Below, one piece after another: positions 56,785-64,000 of a DNA stretch of 64,000 nucleotides. The DNA comes from an uncultured Bacteroidales bacterium. Its GTDB lineage: Bacteria > Bacteroidota > Bacteroidia > Bacteroidales > Muribaculaceae. The DNA lies in assembly GCA_947173955.1 (NCBI GenBank), contig CAMWHE010000005.1, forward strand, positions 16,098-80,097. The letters run 5' to 3'. The notes beneath the pieces were generated by a model. The model made no database searches, was not told the origin of the DNA, and was given only the letters and a program-made list of their open reading frames with translations. Position 1 is the stretch's first letter. Each line of letters opens with the position of its first letter. The position numbers and the translations under genes were made by a program.

Positions 56785-59700
56785 ATGCTTAAGACTATCA
56801 GCCGGTGGCTGCTAAGAATAATTATGGGAATATTAGGACTTATCGTCCTAATCCTCATCGTATTATATTTTCCACCAACTCAAGATCTCATCGTTAAGGC
56901 GGTTATTTCAAAAGTCAATTCAGATCCCGATACAGAGCTGACTGTCGAAAAATTCAGGCTGTCGCCTCCCCTTCGGCTGTCGCTAAAGGGCGCGACTTAT
57001 GTGCAGAAAGGCGACACACTGGCCGATATTGGCGCCGCACAGGTACGCGTTGCCCTTCTCCCGCTTATCAAAGGCGAAGTAAAAGTCAGCAAAGTAGCTT
57101 TTGAAGATACCCGCATCAATCTCGGACATCCCGACTCATCGATGTGGCTGCGTGCCGCCCTTGCCAAGGCGGAAATAGCCGACACCCGCGTCATGCTCAG
57201 TTCAAAGGACATCGAAATAGACCGGTTCTCGCTTGAGATGCCGGATATAGACATGCGTCTGCGCCCTGACACGACGGCCGCCGATACTACGAAATCCGAG
57301 CCGCTCCCCTGGCATATCGGCATCAGGGACATTGCCGCATCTGCTCTTACCTACAAGATGTCGGTTGCAGAAAGCATCGACTCTCTCAGAGTCCATGTTC
57401 CATCCGCATATATAGGAAATGTAACGGTCGATATGCCGACCAAGCAGGTTGCCGTCAGAACTCTTGCCATCGGCAATCTCACCGCAGCTTTCCTCACCCC
57501 GCCCGCAAACGCTTACGACACGCCTGCTCCCTCAGCAGCATCAGTTGTTCCGGCCGACACGATACCGAGCGAGCCGTGGCAGATCGAAGTCGACAGCATA
57601 GACATCACAGCCAAAGAGGCGCTTTACGGCGTCGCAGGGGCGATACCGCAGGATGGCCTTGACATGAACTGGCTGCAGGTCAGTGATGTCGATATCCGTA
57701 TTGACTCCCTGCTCTCGCGAGGATCTACGATGCGAGTGCCGATAAAACGGATAGCAGCTCATGAGCGCTGTGGCCTTGACCTCGAGCTCTCTGGACTGTT
57801 TGCGATGAATGCCGACTCGATAGAAGCGCAGAACATAGTTGCCAATACAGCATACAGCCACCTGGAACTGAACGCCGTGATGGGTATGAGCTCCGAGTCA
57901 TCACTGCCATCGCCGCTAAGAGCCCTCGGGGGAGGATACATAGCCCCGGCTGATATCCGGATGGTCATGCCGTCGATGACACCGATGCTGGCAGGCATCC
58001 CGTCAGCGAGCCTGCTCGACATCGATATAAATATTACCGGACAGAATGACATTTTCGACATCAACGACCTGTCGGTCGAGTTGCCCCGCTGCTTCCGGAT
58101 AAGTGCTGTCGGTGCAGTCGCTCAGCCTACAGATATCGACCGGATGGAAGGCGCCGTGACACTCAGCGGAAAAGTCTATAACAGCAAATTCCTCGCGCCG
58201 GCACTCGATGGAGGATCCCTCGCCGTACCCCCGATGACGCTCAACGGTCGCGTAAGAATGCATGGCGGACTTATCAGCGGTAAACTCGATGCCACAACCT
58301 CAGGCGGCCGACTGGCGCTCGACGCCGACTGGCGTGCCCGGCGAGAAGGCTACGACCTGAAACTCAAGACCGACAGTTTCCCCGTCGAGGCATTCATGCC
58401 CTCGCTCGGAGTACGCCGTCTGACCACCAATATTGACATAAAAGGTCACGGCTACGACTTCTTCAGCCGTAAGACAGCCGTTGCCGCCAAGGCGGATATC
58501 GATGAAGTAGGCTATCAGAGCCGGCTCTACCGCGACATGAAGGTGACGGCCGACATAGCCGACGGCAATGCTGTCATCACTGCATCCTCGCCCAATCCGA
58601 TAGCACGGCTTGACCTGCGAGCTGCGGGCAATCTTGCAGGCGACACCTTACGGTGGCATCTCTCTTCCAATGTAGCCAATCTCGATCTCCAGCAAATGGG
58701 GCTCTCCGACTCCGTCATGAAGGGTGCTGTGAAGTTCACCGGCGACGTGACATATGTGCCCGCCGTACGCCGTCGTCACGGCATGGGTGTGGAGGGGTCG
58801 CTCGACATCGAATCGATCGACTGGCTGATGAGCAGCAACCGTATCAACACGACCGATCTGATCGTCGGCTTCGCGACCGACGACTCCATCACACGCGCCT
58901 CGCTCGACAATCACGACCTCCACGCCCTGCTGACCCTGCCGATGCCGCTTGATTCCGTCACGGCCCGGCTGACACAGACATCGGCCGTCCTTGACTCGGC
59001 GTCGCTGATGCATTCGGTAAATGTCGACGCCCTGCAGAAAGCCATGCCCCCGGTGCATTTTTCATTCAAAGCCGGCGAGAACAATGTCATAAACAACTTC
59101 CTCCAGAATCAGGATATCGATTTCACTTCAGCACGCCTCAACCTCGACAATGACTCGCTGATACGCCTCGACGGGCAGCTTCTCAGCTTTACCAACGGTT
59201 CTACCGTCATCGACACCATAGACATCGCCGCCCATCAGAAAGCCGACAAGCTGCTATTCGACCTCCACATCGGCAACCGTCCGGGCACGCTCGACCAATG
59301 GGCACAGGTTACGGCTACCGGCGAAATCGATGCCGACCATGCCACTATCCTGCTCGACCAGCAGAACATCCAGGGTCAGACGGGATATCATCTCGGATTT
59401 GACGCACGTTATGTCGACGACCATCTGACGCTGTCCGTCATCCCCCGTGAGCCCAAGATCGGATATAAGGACTGGGTAGTCAATGACTCCAACTTCATCG
59501 CCATCAATACCCTCAAAAAACATCTCGACGCCAATCTGCTGATGAAGAGCGCCGAAAGCTCGATCCACCTGTACACTGACCACAACGAAGCCAACGACTC
59601 CACTCAGGAAGACGTTATCCTTGACATTGACAATATCAAGCTTCAGGAATGGATATCCGTCAATCCGTTCGCGCCCCCCGTTTCCGGCAGTCTTTCGACT

Positions 59701-61596
59701 GATATGCGCTTCGGATGGGACGAACACTCCATAGGCGGCCACGGACTTATCTCCATAGACGACCTTGTCTATGGCAAAGAGCGTGTGGGCACATTCGACC
59801 TCGGTGTCGACCTCGACACCAACCAGGAAGGCACCGTCCACGCTGCCGTCACCCTGATGGTCGACAGTATCAAGACAATAACGGCCGTCGGCAACCTCAA
59901 CGACTCCACCGCCGCCAATCCGTTCCTGCTCGACTTCCGCATGATCCACTTCCCGCTCACGGTGCTCAATCCGTTCCTCCCGGCCGACAAAGCACGCATG
60001 ACCGGAACACTCAACGGCACCATGGACATCACCGGATCTCTTAGCGAACCGATTTTCAACGGATTCCTCGACTTCGATCAGACCACTCTTACCGTCCCGA
60101 TGATCGGCACGACATATACATTCTCCGATGCTAAGCTGCCTGTCGACTCCAACGTAGTTAAGATCGAGAACTTCGCCCTTCTCGGCGGCAACAACAATCC
60201 ATTGCTGTTCAACGGTATTGTCGATGCCCGTAGCCTTAAAGATGTCAAGATAGACCTTCAGGCCAAAGCCAATGAGATGCAGGCCATCAAGTCGAAGAAA
60301 GGGCGTGGCGTCGAGATCATCGGCAACGCATTCATCAATCTGACGGCAGCCGTGCGCGGTACCCTCAGCCGACTCAACATCAACGCTGACCTGTCGCTTC
60401 TCTCCAACACCAACATCACTTATCTGATGTCGGCGGCTTCGGGCTCAGGCGGTCTGTCCTCCAAATCGACGGGCGATGTGGTCAAATTCGTCAACTTCGC
60501 AGATACTGTCGCCGTAGAGAGCGCCGACTCGATCACTTCGACTGGTATGCTGACCAATATCAACGCTATCCTGCGCCTGCGCGAAGGTGCCGTCATCAAT
60601 GTCGAGCTCTCGGCCAACGGCAAGGACCGCATCCAGCTCTATCCCTCAGGCACGCTCGACTATACATCCAATTACATGAACGACTCCCGCCTGACAGGCC
60701 GTCTGAATGTCAACAAAGGCTATGTCCGCTACTCTCCGCCGCTAATGTCGGAGAAAAACTTCACATTCCAGGAGGGCAGCTACGTCTCGTTCATGGGAGA
60801 TGTCACCGACCCCTATATCCACTTCAAGGCTGTCGATGTCCTTAAGGCCAATGTCGAACAGGAAGGCCAGAACTCGCGCCTGATCAACTTCGATGTCATA
60901 CTCAACATCAACAATACTCTCTCCAATATAGATGTCTCATTTGACCTCGCGACCAAGGATGACATCACCGTCGCCAACGAGCTGCAGTCGATGACTCCGG
61001 AGCAGCGCGCCAACCAGGCCATGAACCTCCTGCTTTACAACGTCTACACCGGTCCCGGCACCAAGGCTTCGTCGAGTCTCAGCGGCAACCCGCTCTACTC
61101 GTTCCTCGAGAGTCAGGTCAACAGCTGGGCCGCCAATCACGTCAAGGGTGTCGACCTCTCATTCGGCATCGACCAGTATGACAAGACTGTCGACGGGACA
61201 TCGTCCACAGCCACATCCTACAGCTACAAGATGTCCAAATCGCTCTTCAACGACCGATTCAAGATATCCGTCGGCGGCAATTACGCTACCGAGGACGATG
61301 CCAACCAGAACCTGTCGCAGAATCTCATCAACGACATTTCGTTTGAATACTACATAACCCCCTCCGGATCGATGTATGTCAAGATTTTCCGTCATACTGG
61401 CTATGAGAGCATCCTCGAGGGCGAAGTCACACAGACAGGCGTCGGCTTCGTCTACAAGCGCAAGCTCCGCAATATGCTCGACCTCTTCCGCCCGATGAGC
61501 TATTTCCGCAAGCTTATCATGAGAAAGGCAGCCGCTGAAAAGGCCGCTGCCGAGAATGCCGCACCCGCCGCCCCGACCGAACCATCCGAAAAATAA
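56785..61596 (+). CDS. tamB: translocation/assembly module protein TamB (AsmA-like)
   Basis: Giant periplasm-spanning protein of 1603 aa. One N-terminal membrane helix (residues ~8-30) is followed by an AsmA-like start (LIVKAVISKVNSDPDTEL; LTVEKFRLSPPLRLSLKG). Long beta-rich repeats follow up to the C-terminal TamB/DUF490 domain (about 1150-1560). There the family features are seen: GRLNVNKGYVRYSPP, EKNFTFQEGSYVSFMGD and the strand-rich YKMSKSLFNDRFKISVGG. The last ~20 residues are Ala/Glu/Pro-rich. TamB proteins bridge both membranes and take part in outer-membrane protein insertion or phospholipid transport. It is 56 bases before tamL, its expected partner. Confidence 0.9.
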   Translation: MLKTISRWLLRIIMGILGLIVLILIVLYFPPTQDLIVKAVISKVNSDPDTELTVEKFRLSPPLRLSLKGATYVQKGDTLADIGAAQVRVALLPLIKGEVKVSKVAFEDTRINLGHPDSSMWLRAALAKAEIADTRVMLSSKDIEIDRFSLEMPDIDMRLRPDTTAADTTKSEPLPWHIGIRDIAASALTYKMSVAESIDSLRVHVPSAYIGNVTVDMPTKQVAVRTLAIGNLTAAFLTPPANAYDTPAPSAASVVPADTIPSEPWQIEVDSIDITAKEALYGVAGAIPQDGLDMNWLQVSDVDIRIDSLLSRGSTMRVPIKRIAAHERCGLDLELSGLFAMNADSIEAQNIVANTAYSHLELNAVMGMSSESSLPSPLRALGGGYIAPADIRMVMPSMTPMLAGIPSASLLDIDINITGQNDIFDINDLSVELPRCFRISAVGAVAQPTDIDRMEGAVTLSGKVYNSKFLAPALDGGSLAVPPMTLNGRVRMHGGLISGKLDATTSGGRLALDADWRARREGYDLKLKTDSFPVEAFMPSLGVRRLTTNIDIKGHGYDFFSRKTAVAAKADIDEVGYQSRLYRDMKVTADIADGNAVITASSPNPIARLDLRAAGNLAGDTLRWHLSSNVANLDLQQMGLSDSVMKGAVKFTGDVTYVPAVRRRHGMGVEGSLDIESIDWLMSSNRINTTDLIVGFATDDSITRASLDNHDLHALLTLPMPLDSVTARLTQTSAVLDSASLMHSVNVDALQKAMPPVHFSFKAGENNVINNFLQNQDIDFTSARLNLDNDSLIRLDGQLLSFTNGSTVIDTIDIAAHQKADKLLFDLHIGNRPGTLDQWAQVTATGEIDADHATILLDQQNIQGQTGYHLGFDARYVDDHLTLSVIPREPKIGYKDWVVNDSNFIAINTLKKHLDANLLMKSAESSIHLYTDHNEANDSTQEDVILDIDNIKLQEWISVNPFAPPVSGSLSTDMRFGWDEHSIGGHGLISIDDLVYGKERVGTFDLGVDLDTNQEGTVHAAVTLMVDSIKTITAVGNLNDSTAANPFLLDFRMIHFPLTVLNPFLPADKARMTGTLNGTMDITGSLSEPIFNGFLDFDQTTLTVPMIGTTYTFSDAKLPVDSNVVKIENFALLGGNNNPLLFNGIVDARSLKDVKIDLQAKANEMQAIKSKKGRGVEIIGNAFINLTAAVRGTLSRLNINADLSLLSNTNITYLMSAASGSGGLSSKSTGDVVKFVNFADTVAVESADSITSTGMLTNINAILRLREGAVINVELSANGKDRIQLYPSGTLDYTSNYMNDSRLTGRLNVNKGYVRYSPPLMSEKNFTFQEGSYVSFMGDVTDPYIHFKAVDVLKANVEQEGQNSRLINFDVILNINNTLSNIDVSFDLATKDDITVANELQSMTPEQRANQAMNLLLYNVYTGPGTKASSSLSGNPLYSFLESQVNSWAANHVKGVDLSFGIDQYDKTVDGTSSTATSYSYKMSKSLFNDRFKISVGGNYATEDDANQNLSQNLINDISFEYYITPSGSMYVKIFRHTGYESILEGEVTQTGVGFVYKRKLRNMLDLFRPMSYFRKLIMRKAAAEKAAAENAAPAAPTEPSEK

Positions 61597-61652
61597 CCAC
61601 ACATTATTATATAAGATTATATAAGCATCCCCACCCGACACCCCCCGAAGCC

Positions 61653-63938
61653 ATGCAACGCTACCTGTATATACTCCTGTTCCATCTCCTTCTTGCCGCC
61701 TGCTCCACTACCCGACGCATCCCCGAGGGAGAGCAACTCTATACCGGCGTAAAGAAAGTCATCGTCAACGCTCCGACCGACAGCACAGCGCTGGCCGAAG
61801 GGCTGGCCTCCGAGCTCCGCGATGTAGTTGATGTCGCTCCCAACAACTATTTCAAATTGCTCAAGTGGCGCTACCCGTTCCCTCTCGGCCTATGGGTCTA
61901 CAACAACTGGCCAAACCCGCCGGGCGGATTCAAACACTGGATATATGAGAAGCTAGCCACCGACCCGGTGCTGATCTCCGACGTCCGCCCCGAGATCCGA
62001 ACCCATATGCTTGAAGAGTTGCTTGATAACAACGGCTACTTCCGCGGATCAGCCACCTACACCCTCAATCCCGCCAAAAACCCCAAGAAAGCATCCATCA
62101 CCTATACGATCAATCCCGGTCCGGCCTACCCCATCGACAGCATCGAGCTGCTGCCCGATTCGCTTCCGCTCTACCGGATGATCGACTCGCTGGTCACCAT
62201 CGATCCTTACCTCAAAACAGGCGTTCGGTTCTCGACCGACTCCCTCTCCGACGTCCGCGTCCGCATCGCCAATACCCTCCGCAACCGCGGTTACTACTAT
62301 TTCCGCCCGGAATACATAGAGTATCTCGCTGACTCCCTGATGCATCGCGGAGCTATCGCACTGCGTCTCGACATCGCCGACGGCACTCCCCCCGTAGCCC
62401 TCCGCCGCTGGATGACCGGCGATATCATCGTCAAGATCAACCGTCCCTACGGCAAAGGCACCCGCTTCGACACCATCCCCCTGCCGCGTGCCACCCTCGT
62501 CCAGATGCAGCCCTCGCGCGTCAACCGCAAACTCATCCCCGAGTGCGTCACATTCCGTCGCGGGCGCCTCTTCCGTGTCCGCGACATGGATCGCACACAG
62601 ACCTACCTGGCCCGACTCGGCATCTTCAACGGCATTGACATCAGCGTCACCCCCGACTCCCTGCGTGGCGACCGGCTCAACGTACTCGTCGACTGCACCC
62701 TCGACACTCCCCTCGAAGCCACTGTCGAAGTCAATGCCTCGTCCAAGAGCAACTCCTACATAGGCCCCGGTGCCACTGTCTCCGTGACCAACCGCAACCT
62801 CCTCGGCGGAGGCGAGCAGCTCAGCGTCTCGGCCACCGGTTCCTACGAATGGCAGACAGGCAACTCCGGCGGTAAACACTCATCCGTCTTCAACTCCTAC
62901 GAAGTAGGGCTGACCGGATCGCTCGCCTTCCCGCGGCTCATCGCCCCGAAATTCATTCCCCGCAGCCGGCGTGCCCTCAACTGGACCCGCATATCCCTCA
63001 ACGCCGACCTTCTCAACCGCCCCCACTACTTCAAGATGGCTCAGCTCAACCTCTCCTACTCCTATGAGTGGCAGGCCACCCGTCATGTCTACTCCACATT
63101 CACCCCCTTCAAACTGACTTATACAAAGCTGCTCAACACCACCGCCGACTTCGACTCCATCACGGCAGCCAATCCCGCCATCGCCCTGAGCTTCCGCTCC
63201 CAGTTCATCCCGCAGATGATGTACACCTACGCCTACGAGCGCGCATTCGACCGCTTCAACTCCATCAACCTCAGCTTCACTGCCCAGGAAGCCGGCAATA
63301 TCTTCTGGGGCATCTATGAGCTCGCCGGCAAGCATGGCGAAAAAGAGCTCTTCGGCACACCCTTCTCACAGTTTGTCAAAGGGACGGCACAGCTCGTCTA
63401 CAACCGCCGCCTCTGGGGCGACAACCATCTCGTGACCCGCGTCGCCGTCGGAGCCGCCCATGCCTACGGCAACTCGTCGCAGGTGCCCTACGCCGAGCAA
63501 TTCTATGTCGGAGGCGCCAACTCCATCCGGGCCTTCACCGTCCGCTCCATAGGCCCCGGCTCATATCATGCGCCCGAGGACGCCGTCGACGCCTACTTCG
63601 ACCAGACCGGTACATTCAAATTTGAATTCAACGTCGAATACCGCTTCCCGATCGTCGGCCCCCTCCACGGCGCCATCTTCCTCGACTCCGGCAACGTATG
63701 GCTCCTCAAGGACGATCCGCAGCGACCCGGCGGACAGCTCCGGGGCAGCACATTCTTCCGCGACCTTGCCCTCGGCACAGGCGCCGGACTCCGCTTCGAC
63801 ATCTCCATGCTCGTGCTCCGCGCCGATCTTGGCATAGGCCTCCACGCCCCCTACGACACAGGCAAGCCAGGCTACTACAACATGACCTCCTTCAAAAACT
63901 CCCTCGCATTCCACCTCGCAATCGGCTCCCCCTTCTGA
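61653..63938 (+). CDS. tamL: TamL-type BamA/TamA-family outer-membrane lipoprotein
   Basis: Outer-membrane barrel of the Omp85 family, 761 aa. Unlike E. coli TamA it starts with a lipobox (LLLAACSTTRR, Cys17), the mark of the Bacteroidetes variant TamL. POTRA-like domains fill residues ~25-350 (TPDSLRGDRLNVLVDC). The C-terminal 16-strand barrel has the Omp85 loop signature GGANSIRAF (about residue 617) and ends HLAIGSPF. It works with TamB in outer-membrane assembly. GC content is visibly higher here than in genes to the left. Confidence 0.9.
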   Translation: MQRYLYILLFHLLLAACSTTRRIPEGEQLYTGVKKVIVNAPTDSTALAEGLASELRDVVDVAPNNYFKLLKWRYPFPLGLWVYNNWPNPPGGFKHWIYEKLATDPVLISDVRPEIRTHMLEELLDNNGYFRGSATYTLNPAKNPKKASITYTINPGPAYPIDSIELLPDSLPLYRMIDSLVTIDPYLKTGVRFSTDSLSDVRVRIANTLRNRGYYYFRPEYIEYLADSLMHRGAIALRLDIADGTPPVALRRWMTGDIIVKINRPYGKGTRFDTIPLPRATLVQMQPSRVNRKLIPECVTFRRGRLFRVRDMDRTQTYLARLGIFNGIDISVTPDSLRGDRLNVLVDCTLDTPLEATVEVNASSKSNSYIGPGATVSVTNRNLLGGGEQLSVSATGSYEWQTGNSGGKHSSVFNSYEVGLTGSLAFPRLIAPKFIPRSRRALNWTRISLNADLLNRPHYFKMAQLNLSYSYEWQATRHVYSTFTPFKLTYTKLLNTTADFDSITAANPAIALSFRSQFIPQMMYTYAYERAFDRFNSINLSFTAQEAGNIFWGIYELAGKHGEKELFGTPFSQFVKGTAQLVYNRRLWGDNHLVTRVAVGAAHAYGNSSQVPYAEQFYVGGANSIRAFTVRSIGPGSYHAPEDAVDAYFDQTGTFKFEFNVEYRFPIVGPLHGAIFLDSGNVWLLKDDPQRPGGQLRGSTFFRDLALGTGAGLRFDISMLVLRADLGIGLHAPYDTGKPGYYNMTSFKNSLAFHLAIGSPF

Positions 63939-63944
63939 CCCGCC

Positions 63945-64000
63945 CCCCGGGGGGGGGGGGGGGGCCGGTGGCGGGGGGGGTGTGCCGGGGGGCGAGACCA
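63945..64000. other. G-rich low-complexity window end
   Basis: Just after the tamL stop the sequence turns into a C run followed by about 18 G, then G-rich text to the end. This looks like a contig-end or polishing artefact, not a biological feature. Confidence 0.7.

Noticed and set aside
62049..62879. A 276-codon minus-strand reading frame opposite tamL, very Gly/Val/Ala-rich
   Set aside because: Long shadow frames are expected in GC-rich coding DNA; the composition is a mirror of tamL codons.

Overview
The window reads as a chromosomal segment of a Bacteroidales bacterium, probably of the Muribaculaceae/Prevotella side of the order. This rests on many TAnnTTTG -7 promoter boxes, the near absence of Shine-Dalgarno sequences, a fused NuoCD, the gene orders dxr-rseP and yceD-rpmF-fabH-era-der, a TamL-type lipoprotein next to TamB, TonB-dependent receptors, and secreted proteins with Por/T9SS-like tails. 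The family is an inference; the order is well supported. No rRNA, tRNA, CRISPR array, transposase or integrase was seen.

Layout. 1-1763 (minus): start of a complex I operon, nuoA-nuoB-nuoCD, cut by the left edge. 2046-5462 (minus): a large secreted adhesin-like protein. 5677-9662 (plus): DEAD-box RNA helicase, a DUF3256-like protein, and exonuclease VII xseA-xseB. 9736-16328 (minus): a secreted starch-binding-like protein, two SurA/PpiC-type periplasmic chaperones and guaB. 16472-20785 (plus): a RelA/SpoT-type (p)ppGpp synthetase, a lipoprotein and a Bcr/CflA transporter. 20834-28848 (minus): a run dxr, rseP, rlmI-like, dipeptidyl peptidase III, hppA. 29023-34520 (plus): gyrB, RNase R, a GT4 glycosyltransferase. 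34665-38978 (plus): yceD-rpmF-fabH-era-der.

From 38966 to about 46190 the window looks accessory. The last codons of der and its terminator are repeated about 1 kb downstream, and a toxin-antitoxin-like gene pair lies between the two copies. Behind it come a small lipoprotein, a TonB-receptor-like barrel with an unknown secreted partner, and a BlaI/BlaR1-type regulator-protease pair with three perfect or near-perfect operator palindromes.

Core genes resume at 46200-49148 (minus: thioesterase, dprA, udp, membrane protein). A two-component system overlaps an ApbE flavin transferase (49483-52623), followed by a TonB-dependent receptor with a CxxC plug. An HD hydrolase and ilvE lie on the minus strand, then tamB-tamL on the plus strand. 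The last ~50 bases are a G-rich homopolymer that looks like a contig-end artefact.

The observations most worth a second look are the der 3'-end duplication framing the toxin-antitoxin-like cassette, the BlaI operator array with a BlaR1 carrying two tandem C-terminal repeats, an EF-hand-like calcium loop in the histidine kinase sensor, a (p)ppGpp synthetase that has lost its HD residues divergent from guaB, and an inverted repeat that has a start codon as its loop.
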